From: Euptelea pleiosperma
Lineage: Eukaryota; Streptophyta; Magnoliopsida; Ranunculales; Eupteleaceae
Assembly: GCA_035048495.1 (NCBI GenBank)
Contig: CM068547.1
Coordinates: 29,271,913-29,335,912 of the forward strand
Direction of reading: 5' to 3'
Length of the DNA: 64,000 nt
Below, in pieces: positions 12,180-23,114 of this stretch. The position numbers and the translations under genes were made by a program. The notes below the pieces were generated by a model that saw nothing but the letters and a program-made list of their open reading frames with translations, was not told where the DNA came from and did not search any database. The stretch's first letter is position 1. Each line of letters opens with the position of its first letter.

Positions 12180-12392
12180 TTTGAAAAATTAAATTAAATA
12201 TAGGTTTGTTTTGAAATTTTGAAATTTTGAAATTCAGATTTCGAATTTTGTAATTTAGCACCGTTTTTTCCCTTATTTTCCTTTTTTTTTTTTCTGTTTT
12301 TACCCCTATGGATTACAATCTGTTATAACGAAAAAAAATGGTAACGCCCCTAGTCCATTATACTGTTTTAACAACCCCTTTTAAACCTTGGG
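12180..12392. mobile_element. AACGGCCGTT-family fragment
   Basis: The family's AT-rich middle (AATTTTGAAATTTTGAAATT, then GCACCGTTTTTT) is followed by GTAACGCCCCTAGTCCATTA and the right end CTTTTAAACCTTG. It runs directly into a family-B right-end scrap (ACAAACATCCATACGG, 12390-12450). The left end is lost. Confidence 0.6.
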
Positions 12393-12459
12393 ACAAACAT
12401 CCATACGGCCGTTGGTCGTTTGTCTCTAAAAAAGTGACACTTAGCTCATTGTGTGGTCC

Positions 12460-13560
12460 GTTATCAACGTTGACAGGGACATGTCCATCCACATATTGTT
12501 GTTATGCTCTTGGGTCTGCGCGTTAATAAAAGTTGAGATTCTCTCGACATAGACGAGTAAAGCTTGCTTGGCCACATTCTCGGCAAGTGGACTTTGTACA
12601 GGCGAAACACCACCAAGTTCTCGGCACATACCCCGTTTGCTCTTTACTTTTATATTGAAGAATTAAAAAAAAGAAATCTTAAGAAATACTCACATGGGTA
12701 TGTGGCAAAAAGCACTCTTAATACGTGTTGAGAACTCTATGGAACTACCTGACCATCGGTGGTCAGGCAAGATTTTCTCTAAAACTTGTGATAGCATGCC
12801 TAAAAATCTTTTTCATTTTGATTTTGTTCTTGTAACAGACTAACGAGGCCTGCTCACAAAAAAAATGATAAAATAGGGGTATTGGAGTAAAAGCTACCTC
12901 AGAGTGGACCACCGTGGACGTCAATGTTAGAAGCGTTGTGAAATGTTAGGATCTTAAAGGTTAAGACTTAAGCCTTCCGCACCTCTATCACATAGGTGCT
13001 TTGGGTGTATTGGTTTGGGTCAACGCGCACCTGACTAACTAGAAAAGTATAGGGTAATTTAGTATTACCCCCCTGATATTAAAACTGAATTCTTGTTACT
13101 CCCTGAACTTTCTAAGTGCTGCAATACCCCCTTTGACCAAGTCCCCCGTCATTTACTCACGCTGCCACATACGTATCCGTTATGGTGAAGTTAATTAAAC
13201 ATGTTGTTTTGCGCTTTGTCTTTGTTAAAAACTTTGCCGGTTTTACGTTTCTTTGGCTACAGAAAGAAAACCTACCAATCAAGAAAGCTCTTCCTCGGGT
13301 ATTGACAGCCATTATTCACTGAAATCGACAGTTAGGAGAGAAGCTACGAAGGAGAGAGAATAAAATCGATCCCCCTTCATATCCAATACAAAAACCAGAG
13401 CTAAGTAACGTTGCTTGGAAACATATACCAATGCTTCTGAGTTCTCCCCCTTCATAATGGCTTCATTCTACTTCTATTGTTTCTTTATTTCTTGTTGAGT
13501 TGTGTTGTCCATAATAGGATTTAATTTTTTCGATGGTGGCGATTTCTACAGCTCCGCGGG
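12460..13560. other. No gene recognised
   Basis: No exon or RNA gene is recognised. At about 13050-13160 there are CCCCC-bearing phrases (TATTACCCCCCTGAT, ATACCCCCTTTGACC) like the tips of the family-C foldbacks, perhaps an ancient end of a related element. Confidence 0.4.
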
Positions 13561-13569
13561 GGGATCGGT

Positions 13570-14180
13570 GGAGGAGGTTTGGCCATGATCAACAATGTTC
13601 AACATCAGTGCCTCGGTCATGATCATCATATCTCTTCTTCAGTGGTTCCTCTTGAATGAACCAATTTGGTCGCTAAGCGATCACTCGAGTACTCCTTCGG
13701 TCACCGAAACAGAAGAGTCAATATACCAACACACCTCTCCTATCTCATCCCTTGTCTCGATTCATGGGAGACTCGCTTCACCGCAACTTCCAATTAAGAG
13801 GTGGGTAATACACCTCTATAGACCTTACCGAAGCCTCCCATCCCCAGAAGCTCATTGTCCCTAAACCCCTATGTGGCAATGTATGAGAACCTATGTGGCC
13901 CATAATCGGGCTCCCAATTCTCTAGTACTTCTGCGAACTTTCTCTTCCATCTTACAAACTGCAACAGTTATGGCCAATCCCCGATTGTCAAAATCTTTGA
14001 TCTCTCCTTGGATCCTATTCAAGGAAGCTTAGGAAGGTGCGAGATCGAGCTTAAGCTTGCCCATTCATCTTAAAACTTCATCCTAATATTAAGATGAGAA
14101 GCCCACGTACATGGTGTCCAATATGAATGGCGAAAGATCACGGGAAAAATACAAGAGTGGGGAAATTTAGGTTATATGGT
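13570..14180 (-). pseudogene. L-type lectin receptor kinase fragment, broken
   Basis: Read on the minus strand from 14180 down, mixed frames give LSPFILDTMYVGFSS (end of the legume-lectin domain), then MNGQA, a stretch parallel to the lectin/membrane linker, [38 protein letters not shown] (the kinase glycine loop), VAVKRVSHESRQGM (with the ATP-binding lysine) and a decayed continuation to about 13700. In-frame stops and frame changes occur throughout, the lectin N-terminus and most of the kinase are missing, and introns would not explain this because the family is usually intronless. The identification rests on the GPHRFSY and VKRVSHESRQGM blocks, which are characteristic of L-type LecRKs. 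It is a dead gene copy with no partner in the window. Confidence 0.8.
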
Positions 14181-14329
14181 TTTTGCTCTTCGGTTCTGCT
14201 TGAATCCAATGGAGAATCCTCGCCGATGGAGTAGGATTTCTTTCTAAAAGCCAAAGCAACGAAAGACCTGCAAAGTATTTAACAAAGACAAGGGCAAAAT
14301 AGTCTGTGTAACTTTTTCATAACGGGCAT

Positions 14330-14470
14330 GAAAAAAGTTATGAGCCATGTGGCATATTATTAGAGAATTCTGGGTTCCGGCCACAAGAGAATAGAACTTT
14401 GCTTGACGAACCACAATATGAGCCATGTGGCATATTATTAGAGATTTTTAACCGTATGGATGTTTGTCCT
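14330..14470. repeat. Doubled family-B left-end scrap
   Basis: ATGAGCCATGTGGCATATTA occurs twice (about 14340 and 14420), the second time leading into ACCGTATGGATGTTTGTCC, the family-B left arm. It overlaps no gene. Confidence 0.55.
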
Positions 14471-14794
14471 TGTGATTTCTCCACACTTGCACCTCTTCTC
14501 ACTACTTGTGACGTTCCTAGACGTTCCTCCTTCTTATGGCTGAAGAGAACCAGCAAACCGGACTTGTTCAAGACCAACCCGGTGAACCAATGGACCAGCA
14601 AAAGTCCATTCCTCTTTTCATCTTATAGTTTTTTTTTCCCTGATGTATTTGATACAACCGAATGATCCTAACCATTTGATCTATATATGACATTCTTTTG
14701 AATGGCTAGACCATCATCATAAGCCTTAATTCAACGAATCGACATGGTTCATCCCTAGGTCGAGTGGCTATAATTTTTTGCCCGTCTGTCACAA

Positions 14795-14866
14795 TTCGTT
14801 TTAACGGAAAAATGGTAACACCCCCAGTCCATTATACCGTTATAACGGTCTCTTTTAAACCTTGAT
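14795..14866. mobile_element. AACGGCCGTT-family right-end fragment
   Basis: CGTTTTAACGG, AACACCCCCAGTCCATTATA, CCGTTATAACGG and the terminal CTTTTAAACCTTG are present. The left part is absent. Confidence 0.6.
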
Positions 14867-15004
14867 TACGACATCGAGCACACTTATTGTGAACTGCGCA
14901 TTGGTATGTAGGTGAGGTATAGGGGTCCCCCTAACACAAGAAAAATTGTGATCTTAGCATTTTTTTTTTATCCAGGCATTTGGGCTACACCTAAAAATGC
15001 CACG

Positions 15005-15255
15005 TGGCATAGTCTTAGAGATCATTGACCATAGTACAGATATTTGAACAATCCCTAAGTCGACCTCAATGCCAAAAATTAATCAGCCTGATTGGTGGTT
15101 TCCAGGCATTGGATCTGAGTACCCCAAAATAATACTTGAATCCACACGGTTGAAAATGAATCCATGAAAAAGACTTAAATAAAATGTTAGAAACCACCAA
15201 CCAGGCTGATTTTTGGTATGCAGGTCCACTTAGGAATGGTTGAACCATCCGTTAG
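15005..15255. mobile_element. Family-B foldback copy
   Basis: CATTGACCATAGTACAGATA and ACCTCAATGCCAAAAATTAA on the left are mirrored by AACCAGGCTGATTTTTGG and TCCACTTAGGAATGG on the right. The outer TIR tips are not preserved. Confidence 0.55.
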
Positions 15256-15575
15256 GTTTGTTAAAAATTAGACGGGGTTCTCGGACAAAAAAAAATCGCA
15301 GACCTAGCTATTTCAGAACTTAATTCTTAATCTGTAAACGGAAGAGCAATAACGGTAATTAAAGATTTAGATCTAAAACAAAAGATTCAACTAACAATTT
15401 TAGAGTTTCAAGAGATCTCGTGGAAGATATCAATCCTTCTATTCTCGGCTAGAAATTGACCCTAACCAGTTAGATTTGAGATTAAAAGGATGGCATAGAT
15501 ATCTGTATTAAAGGTACCTAATCATTGAAGTTGCAGTTTTGCTTAAAAACTTTTCAATTTCATTCATGGGTCCAT

Positions 15576-15595
15576 CCCCCCCCCCCCCCCCCCCC
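15576..15595. repeat. Poly-C tract
   Basis: Twenty C residues in a row at the edge of the truncated family-C foldback, where complete copies carry CCCCCC after GACATAC. Its length in the assembly may be unreliable. Confidence 0.8.
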
Positions 15596-15599
15596 GGCC

Positions 15600-16070
15600 C
15601 CGGCATTCCGCGTGTTGACCCCAGTTAACTACCTAATTTTGTATTAAATGGCAAAAACGCCCTTGTCTTCAACCTTAGTACAAGGGTTTGGGCCAAAACC
15701 CAAATCAAACGGCTATGGTGGACAGCTAGCCAAGAGATTCCAATGGGTTGGCCGCCCATCACCGGCGACTAACCCACCAGAGTCTCATGGCCGGCTGACC
15801 ATCACTTTGGCAATAACTTAAAACCCAAGGTTAAAAAAGAAAAAAAAACAAAGCATATAATTTTAGTTTTAAAATTTTCATTGACAAAAATGAAAAATAA
15901 GACAAAGCAATTTATATTTTAAGCTTTTGAGATGTGAATTTTGGAAAGATGGGTTCTCCCAATTTTAAAATTTTATTCTACAATAAAATCAATAAAAAAT
16001 CCCATTCATTCATGAGTTTTATTTATTTTTTGGGATTTTTCTTCTCAATATTTGTTTAATTTACTTATGG
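15600..16070. mobile_element. Family-C foldback, left-half fragment
   Basis: It parallels 23220-23700 and 28930-29400: GTGTTGACCCCAGTTAACTA, TTTGTATTAAATGGCAAAAA, CCAATGGGTTGGCCGCCCAT, ACCGGCGACTAACCCACC, GATGGGTTCTCCCAATTTTA. The terminal GACATACCCC arm and the entire right arm are missing. A minus-strand frame across the family-C interior is shared by copies but looks incidental. Confidence 0.7.
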
Positions 16071-16119
16071 CGTAGGGGGATTCCCAAGGAGGCAAGGAGA
16101 AGAAGTTATAAAGGGAAGT

Positions 16120-16330
16120 GGGTGGGGGGCTTCCGGCCTGGTCTTTGGGCCAAGTTTCAGACCTGATTCGGGACGGGCCAGGCTTGGTCTCGGGCCAAGA
16201 GGGAGGTCAGTGACCCGAAAGATTTGGTTTTAGGCCACGTGGGACTAGCCCAAAGTTTGGGCGTGCCTTTTTTTGGTTGGTCTTGGACTCTTGGGCTGGC
16301 TTCAGGCCTCGGGCCAAATTTACACCCCTA
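16120..16330. mobile_element. GGCC-word element
   Basis: Repeated GGGCCAAG, CAGGCCTCGGGCC, TTTGGGCCAAG, GGCCTGG and GACCTGATTCGGGACGG ending in AAATTTACACCCCTA, which is an inverted TAGGGGTGTAAAT terminus. The copy at 19275-19520 shares the phrases CAGACCTGATT and GGCTTCAGGCCTCGGGCC. It is noncoding. Confidence 0.55.
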
Positions 16331-16554
16331 CCTTCATTGAAAATAATGGACCCATACTTAGCAATTCGGCATACAACGAAGATTCAAAACAGGAAAAGTT
16401 TGAGTTTAATTCACTTCAGGATATAAAAATCTGCTCATTGTTGAAGTGTTATATTTGTTTAGCCTTAAAAGGCCTGAATTTTATAATTTTTTTTTCATTT
16501 TATATGCCTGTAAGATAAATTTTTTGTTTAAAAAAAATGCAAAATTCGTGTATT

Positions 16555-16755
16555 AGGCCCTGTATGATATCACCGCAAATATTTGTTTGCAAACATTTGA
16601 AACATGTTTTTTTGCATTTTTTAGGTGCTTGGTTGCACCCCACCATTATTTACGTTGGTAAATATTTACCATGAGACCATATTTTTTACGATTTGAGCTG
16701 CTAATGTTTGTAGCCAAAAATGACTGCACACATTCACTTTTTGGCTCGAGCTTCC
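16555..16755. mobile_element. hAT-like MITE half (GGCCCTG...TATCACCGCAAATATTTG)
   Basis: GATATCACCGCAAATATTTG and GTGCTTGGTTGCACCCCACC, with TTTGTAGCCAAAAATGACTG, match in inverted orientation the right half of the element at 46203-46955. The other half is missing here. Confidence 0.6.
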
Positions 16756-16793
16756 TATTTTTTTTTTTTTTTTTTTTTGGGCCCCTAGATGGA

Positions 16794-17150
16794 GAGTAAA
16801 ATTTCACTCAACGGCCTTGATGACTGCCCACAGTATGAGCCACGTGGTACACTTTTAGAAGAGGCCGACCGTATGGATGTTTGGTCAATCCCTAGATGGG
16901 TCTACAAACCAAAAATCAGCCCTAATTAATGATTTCAAATCTCTGGCTCCTAGTACCCAAATAATGGTCAATAATGCTCAAATTCAATGGTTAGAATCAA
17001 TCCATGAAAATGACTCCAATCCAACACTTAGAAATCACTAATCAGGTTGATTTTTGATGTGTTGGTCCACTTAGGGATTGACCGAACATCCATACGGTCA
17101 ACATCCTCCACAAATGTGCCACGTGGCTCATATTGTGGGCGGTTATGTGG
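16794..17150. mobile_element. Family-B foldback copy
   Basis: It starts GAGTAAAATTTCACTC, then CCACGTGGTACAC and CCGACCGTATGGATGTTTGG. It is mirrored by GACCGAACATCCATACGG and GTGCCACGTGGCTCATATTG. The right tip (expected GTTTTACTC) is missing. Confidence 0.7.
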
Positions 17151-17199
17151 GGCAGTTAGTGTGGAAGATCAGGAAAGTTTTAATCATTTTTCAATTTGG

Positions 17200-18960
17200 T
17201 GAACACTTCTAAATGATCATCAAAGGTTTAAGGTAGGTACCCTATGATTCTTTCAATACTAGTCATTGACTCGTGAGCATGTATTTATTATTAACTGTAA
17301 TTGATAGTCAATTTTATATTAGAGATCACTTATGCGGATTCTATGTGATTGTATTGGAGATCCTCTACGTAGATATTAATTTACATTTTCAATAATTTAT
17401 TATATTTTTTATCCAGAATGGATAAAACAAGTTAGGAGTGAGTTCTCCAAGGTGAAACACCCGAAAACCTCGAGAAGACCCTCTATACGAGTGAAAAAAG
17501 AGACCTCCTATGTGGATTGTGTATTATTTTTTATTAATTATTCATGCATTCATTTTGATCATTATATTATTATTTGATAATTTAAATTATTCAAACATGT
17601 CTATATCTCATATTATTTTGAATCATATTTTGGGATGAAAAATCTAATGAGCGTTTGGCTCACTCCTACAATCATCATTTTAGGTTTTATTGATCTCGGT
17701 GAAAATGACACATTATAGGAAGTGGAGCCGACTGACAGAAGAAACTTAAATAAAAATTAAGAATATAATATTTTATTTTAAAAATTATTGATTGTAATAA
17801 ACTGTTTTATAATAATTATTCATGTTAGAATTAATGGGAATACTTTAATTTACATTTTGATGTTTTTAAAAAAATTTGGGTTACTCTGATTTACCCGACA
17901 TCCTATACCAAGATATTATTCAAATATTCTTTCGATATTAAAATAATGCGATTCTAAAAAGATTTGTTTTATAACTGATCGTAGTATTTTACAGAATTTT
18001 TTGAGAATTTAATGTTATATTTTTATTTTATAAAACTCTACAAAGTTATCATAGTTGTTGTCTTATATAAACAACACATATTAGTCAACTTCGACTGAGT
18101 TTTTAACCACTTATAATGAAAATATATCTTTTAGCCAAACACAAAGCATGTGGCACTTCGAGTTAGATTTCCAAAAATATATGATTGGTCACTTAATTCA
18201 ACTGGGGCTGTCTTCTGGATCTATTTTACTGACTGGTTGTCAGTTACAGATTTTTAATAATTTTTTATTTTATTTTTAAAATAAAACATATACTATATTA
18301 CTATATTATTAATAGAAAAATCAAAATTTTGAGTAGTATGAAATGCATATATCACTTGTTAGATTTCATTTTGAATTGACTCTCGAATCATGCGATTAAG
18401 TTAGAAAATAATTAACAAATTAAGTTTTGCCAGTCACTTTTAGTGAATTGCGGATAATTGTAAAATGATCAAAACAATTATTAAACATCATATTTTGGCA
18501 AACGTTTATTTATTAAAGTTGTTTATCTTTATTCATAGAATGAAATCCTTGAATAAAATAATTTTCAATGTTATTCAATTTTAACCAAAACGTAACTGTG
18601 CTCTACCGAATTGCGAAAAATATTATCAAATAAATGTTTTGACTTAGTGCTTTCACAAAAAAAAAATTTAATATAAATTCTAAGTAATTATAAAGATCAT
18701 AACCAATAATTTTGGTGAAAAATAAATTTAATTATTATTTTGGGTACCATACCGTTAAATTACGAACAATTAATTCCAAAACCATATTAAACGGTTGAAT
18801 CAACAAAATTGTCTTTACAAAAGTTGATTGTTTTGATTTATAAAAAATATTGACAATAAAAAAAATTAATTTATTACTTATTACATCCTGGATTTTGGGT
18901 AAAAGGATTGATCCACGGACATTCAGGTCGGGTTCAGGTGCTGAAATTCGGGGCATGACA
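17200..18960 (-). mobile_element. Probable Gypsy-type LTR (solo or truncated)
   Basis: Read on the minus strand from 18960, the sequence begins TGTCATGCCCCGAATTTCAG and goes on to CACCTGAACCC. This is the kind of start seen in plant chromovirus LTRs (TGTAA.GCCCCG). About 1.7 kb of AT-rich noncoding sequence follows. I could not place the other end or read a 5-bp duplication with confidence (18961-18965 is GGTAG; a GGTAG also occurs near 17232 but no clean CA end adjoins it). No internal gag-pol is present. Confidence 0.45.
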
Positions 18961-18961
18961 G

Positions 18962-19270
18962 GTAGGTTAAATATCCATCCGGTTAGTGGGCTCCAAAAGA
19001 TGATCTATGTAGGGCCATGAGAGCCCTCTTCATCGACTGCATCCAAAGTCCTCTGTATCTAAAGAATTTCTGAATTCTAATCATCCTATTGGAGTCATTT
19101 TCATGGGTTGTTTTAACCGTGGGAATTTGATCATTATTGACCATTATTTAGGCTACAATGATCCAAAGGTTTGAAATCACTGATCAGGCTGATTTTTGGT
19201 TGTACTTCAACCTAGGGATTGAAAAAACATCGATACGGTACGTCATCATCCTCAAAAAGAAGTTTTACTC
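18962..19270. mobile_element. Family-B foldback, right part
   Basis: Interior TTTTCATGGGTTGTTTTAAC, then AATCACTGATCAGGCTGATT, AACATCGATACGGTACG and the terminal AGTTTTACTC at 19270. The left arm is atypical or replaced. Confidence 0.6.
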
Positions 19271-19274
19271 GAAG

Positions 19275-19520
19275 TGGTAGGGGTTAGGGCTTAGGGCATG
19301 ATCTTTAGGCCATGCTTCAGACCTGATTAGGACCGGGCCGAGCTTAGGCATGGGTCAAGAGTGAGGCATGTGGCCCGACTAAATGGCTCTGGGTCAGGCT
19401 GGGCCGGTTTGAAGTTTGCGCTTGGGCTGCTTTTCAATTCATTCCTGTTTTTCAGGCCAGTCTTGGACTAGACTTCAGACCTCGGGCCAAATATTTTCCA
19501 GCCACGATGGCCAAATTTGT
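19275..19520. mobile_element. GGCC-word element
   Basis: Same word family as 16120-16330: TTTAGGCCATGCTTCAGACC, GACCGGGCCGAGC, GGCTGGGCCGG, CAGACCTCGGGCC. It is noncoding. From 19530 to 19660 follows a scrap with GGCAAATATTATTG that I do not classify. Confidence 0.5.
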
Positions 19521-19769
19521 GGCCTAGCTAAATATTCGGCGCGAGCAAATGCATGCCAAACACACCCTGGCAAATATTATTGTGCGCAAATATTTTATTT
19601 TCCCGCCGTGGTGGCCTACAAAACAAGCCCTTAACCTAGTTTATCTGTCATTTGACTCATATGTTAAAACATGAATTGCACCATGCAACCGTTTTAACTT
19701 GAGTCATCCATTAGTAAACTATTAGGGTGCGTTTGGAACGCGTGCAAATCGAATCAAGTTCCTTCACAA

Positions 19770-20050
19770 AAATGAGGCAAGGGACTTGGATGGCTAGGAA
19801 TCGCCATGTGTTCAATAATATCAACACCACGAAGGATGGTATCATAAATGAGGCCAGGCATTACAAATTAACAAGCTGATGAACTTTGATGGCTCTATGA
19901 ACCAAGAAACTTCTCAAGCATCTATAGGAGCTGTCATAAGAGACGACTCAGGTCAATGTGTTGCAGCACTTGCAAGGAAGCTAGGAAGAACTATACTCTT
20001 AGTGGCGAAAGAAATGGCATTAAAAGAGAAGATCAAGGAATGGCATAAAA
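19770..20050 (+). mobile_element. LINE ORF2 remnant with RNase H start
   Basis: The plus strand reads ARNRHVFNN (linker before RNase H) and then, after stops, MNFDGSMNQETSQASIGAVI followed by RDDSGQCVAALARKLG, the opening strand of an RVT_3-type RNase H with its first catalytic Asp. It stops abruptly where an AACGGCCGTT-family fragment begins. Confidence 0.75.
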
Positions 20051-20135
20051 AAAACGGCCGTTAATTTCTAAGCATCAAAATGGTTTTTAACGTAACAGCC
20101 GTTACCGTTTAAACGGCGTTATTTTAAACCATGGT
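20050..20135. mobile_element. AACGGCCGTT-family fragment
   Basis: AAAACGGCCGTTAATTTC, TAACAGCCGTTACCG, TTTAAACGGCG and the terminus TTTTAAACCATG. It abuts the LINE remnant and the left end is absent. Confidence 0.6.
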
Positions 20136-20384
20136 TTAATGTATAGCCTCCAGAAATCAGGTCTCTGCTGGCCGACAATGTGGGCAGAGCCACCCCTAGG
20201 CTAGGGCCTGGCGTGTAATCTCACTTCTTAAGTACCAAAAAGAAAAAAGTTTGATATTATAGGGTTATTACTATATACTAGCCATTTTCAGGGAGTGTTG
20301 CAAAACTACCCTTTATTTTTATTTATTTTCTAAAGTAAGGCCAAGACCGGGGCAGACACTCCAGGCTCCTTCTCTATAACTAAG

Positions 20385-20590
20385 CATGGCAATTTGGCAC
20401 GCGGCCCAGCCCGAGCCTGACCCATTTAAATCGGGCTAAGCCCACCCGGCCCAACCCAATTGTAAGTCCCACCCGAGGAGGCCCGTGAAAGAGATAGTTG
20501 GGGCCTAGGTCCAATATTGAAGCCCGAGTCTGTCCCGAAACATTTACTAGAGCCCAAGGTGAGCTCGCCCGAGCCAAGCAGATTAACTGT
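20385..20590. mobile_element. GGCCC/GGGCT-word element (type 2)
   Basis: It starts AGCATGGCAATTTGGC, followed by GCGGCCCAGCCCGAGCC, TCGGGCTAAGCCCACC, CCCGGCCCAACCC and AGCCCGAGTC. The opposite-strand copy at 21050-21215 ends in the inverted form GGGCCAAATTGCGGTGCAT. Confidence 0.55.
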
Positions 20591-20729
20591 GTAAGCCCGT
20601 GTGCAGTACTGTAGTGTGTACCGTTAGACTTCAAATCCAAAATCACTTTTAAAAGTTACTGTTTTAAAAGTGATGTAATTTACAGTTTTGCCCCCCCCTC
20701 CCTCCCCCTCTCCCAATTTACTCCTTACC

Positions 20730-20985
20730 GGACAGATCACCCCCAACAAAAAATCCAAGCCCATTCTGAAATTTCTAACCCCATCAAATGTGGTTTTCAA
20801 GTTACACGGTAAAAATCAATGGTCCATAATTCTTCAGCCTCTATGAATAGTAGAATGATTTTGAATTTTTGTGAGGATGATCTCCTCACCATAGAGATCA
20901 TCCTCATAAAAAATCAGCTATTGATTCATGTTCTATGTGGGTACACCAAAATGGATGTCAAAAATGGGTGTCCCCGAGCCCGACC
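20730..20985. mobile_element. Family-G foldback, partial
   Basis: GATCACCCCCAACAAAAAAT, TTTTCAAGTTACACGGTAAA and GTGAGGATGATCTCCTCACC match the complete copy at 32890-33259 in inverted orientation. The outer arms are diverged. Confidence 0.65.
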
Positions 20986-21049
20986 TTTACATTTTTGCTA
21001 CCCCTTTTATTTTCAAAAGTGATTTTGGTATTTACATTACATTTTTACC

Positions 21050-21215
21050 ACCCCGCAGCCCGGCTGTTGACCAAGCCAGTAGGCCCAAACATAGACCGGG
21101 CCACGGACTGGGCCTGGGTTTTAAAAATTTTTAAATCCCAGCCCGTGGCCCAGCCCAAGTTCCTGACAGGCTTAGTCAGCCCAGCCTGACTTAGGCCCAA
21201 CGGGCCAAATTGCGG
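21050..21215. mobile_element. GGCCC/GGGCT-word element (type 2), inverted
   Basis: GCCCGGCTG, AGGCCCAAAC, CCGGGCCACGG, CTGGGCCTGGG, AGCCCGTGGCCCAGCCC and the end GGGCCAAATTGC form a repeated GGGCC/GGCCC word in both orientations. It is noncoding. Confidence 0.5.
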
Positions 21216-21240
21216 TGCATATGGGTCCTCAAGAAATGAA

Positions 21241-21363
21241 AACAGTAACGCCCCCAGTCCGTTATTTCCATTATTTTCAGTTTTTCCCGTAAAACGTTAC
21301 AATTCGGGAAATAACAGTAACGCCCCCAGTCCGTTACACCGTTATAACGGCCACTTTTAGAGC
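21241..21363. mobile_element. AACGGCCGTT-family fragment
   Basis: AACGCCCCCAGTCCGTTA appears twice (about 21247 and 21321), followed by CCGTTATAACGGCC and the end CTTTTAGAGCTTG. The left terminus is absent. Confidence 0.65.
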
Positions 21364-21649
21364 TTGGTCAAAACAAGAACTGGTCTAAAATCCCAGCTCC
21401 TCCAGATGTGCATCATAGATCAGGTAGGTCAGGATCAAGGTCAAACTAACCAATGTTTTATCCTAATTATTTTAACGGATCCCCCTTTTGTGCTCCCTTC
21501 ACAACAAACAATGCCCACATATTTTGTGCCGTAATGATAGGGATCTTCCATGCGGTTTAATGAGCGGTATATATGCCTTTTGTCATGGCTAAACTTTTGG
21601 GTATTTTTGTAACAAATCCTGAAAATCCCAAATATGTTGATCCCGCCTT

Positions 21650-21885
21650 CATGCTTTAAATTTAAAATAACGCTGCTGTTAAAACAGTAACGCCCCAAGC
21701 CCGTTACGTTAAAAACCGTTTGACGCTTAGAAAATTACGGCTGTTTTTTCTGTTTTAACAGCCTTTCAAATTTGGTAAAATTAATGGAAAAACGGCCGTT
21801 GTTTCCATTTTTTTTTCGTTTTTGAAAATTTGAAATTCTTTTTTTCAGTTTTTTCTCGTGTTAAAATGACATCTTTTAAACCTTC
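21650..21885. mobile_element. Palindrome-word element, AACGGCCGTT family, complete short copy
   Basis: The left end is CATGCTTTAAATTT and the right end CTTTTAAACCTTC, with a perfect 8-bp duplication CCCGCCTT (21642-21649 and 21886-21893). The interior has AACAGTAACGCCCC, CCCGTTACGTTAAAAACCG and AAAACGGCCGTTG. It is noncoding. Confidence 0.75.
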
Positions 21886-22030
21886 CCCGCCTTCACCGAG
21901 TTACTGATAATCCCTTTAAAAACAAGCTTAATTACCTCGAAAAATAAAAAGATATTTTACTGTAATACGATCATGATTTTATTGTGATAAAATGTGGGGC
22001 CTAAAAATAAGAATGTGATAAGTCCCCGGC

Positions 22031-22236
22031 CAGTGGAGAACCCAGGATTTTGATGGGGGGGAGGGAATCACAAAAAAATTGTTTCAGGGAGGGTAAATCG
22101 CAAAAAAAAAGAAATATCAGGGGGGCCAAACCAAGGGAAAATATACTTGAGGAAGTAAAAAAAAGAAAAAATTATAAATAATTTCAAAGTTGAGGGGGGG
22201 CAACTGCCCCCCGGGCCCTTCCTAGGTCCGCCACTG
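22031..22236. mobile_element. hAT MITE of the CAGTGGCGGA type
   Basis: It begins CAGTGGAGAACCCAGG and ends CCTAGGTCCGCCACTG, matching the widespread plant CAGTGGCGGA terminus, with near-identical 8-bp flanks (TCCCCGGC and TCCCCCGC). The interior has G-runs and GCAACTGCCCCCCGGG. A left end of the same family lies at 43651. Confidence 0.75.
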
Positions 22237-22449
22237 TCCCCCGCCATGTGTTATTTCCTCAGATCTTCAAACAAAATTGGGATCCTAGAGGATCATCTAT
22301 GTCCATATTTAAGTTTTTTTCATTAATTTATTAATGTTTAGGCCAGTAAGCTATGAGAAAACACTATTCCTATATTTCCTCAAAAATTTGTGTGAAATTT
22401 CCGAATACTCTTTAAGTGTCGTTTATTTTCTCGGTAATTTTTTAAAAGG

Positions 22450-22785
22450 GGCCATTATAATGGTATTACGGACTGGGGGCGTTACCGGTTTTTCCCATTA
22501 TAATGCTCAGCGGCAAAAATGGAAAATATTGAAAAAATAACTGAAATATCGGAAAAAAATGGCTCTGGAATTCAAATTTTGAAATTTGAATTTCAGATTT
22601 ATAAAAACGGAAAATAAAGGCTTTTTTCACAAAATAACAATCATTATTTTCGTTATGACAGAAAAATAACGAAAATGACGGCCGTTATTTTCTGGGCGTT
22701 TTAACGGTACATAACGTAACATTCGAAGTCCAAATCCGTTATAACGGCCATATTTTAGTTATAACGGCCGTTTTTTAAAACATGG
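22450..22785. mobile_element. AACGGCCGTT-family element, left end worn
   Basis: GGCCATTATAATGG, GGACTGGGGGCGTTACCGG, TGACGGCCGTTATTTTC and CGTTATAACGGCC twice near 22740 and 22760, ending in TTTTTTAAAACATG. The right flank GTATAAAG has no readable left partner. Confidence 0.65.
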
Positions 22786-22860
22786 TATAAAGGTTATTCA
22801 GTTATAGGAAATTTTTGACATACCCCCTAGTTTGAAGAAAGAAATTAGGATGAAAGAATC

Positions 22861-22992
22861 ATGGAACCCATTCTACAATCGGATATAGGGTTCAGTGAAA
22901 TCACTCCATCGGATGAAAGAGACGTCATGGAACCCATTCTGCAATCGGATATAGGGTTCGGTGAAATCACTCCATCAATCGAATGAAAGAAT
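22861..22992. repeat. 66-bp tandem duplication
   Basis: ATGGAACCCATTCT.CAATCGG through CACTCCATC occurs at 22861 and again at 22927 with two or three changes. It is noncoding and its origin is unknown. Confidence 0.8.
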
Positions 22993-23114
22993 CATTTCTT
23001 CGAAAAATCACTCTTACTTAATCAAACTAAAAGCATTAACTCCTGTAATTTAACTACTTTTCTCAATCTCAAATTGGAAACAACATATTTTAAATTAAGT
23101 TTTATTTATAATTA

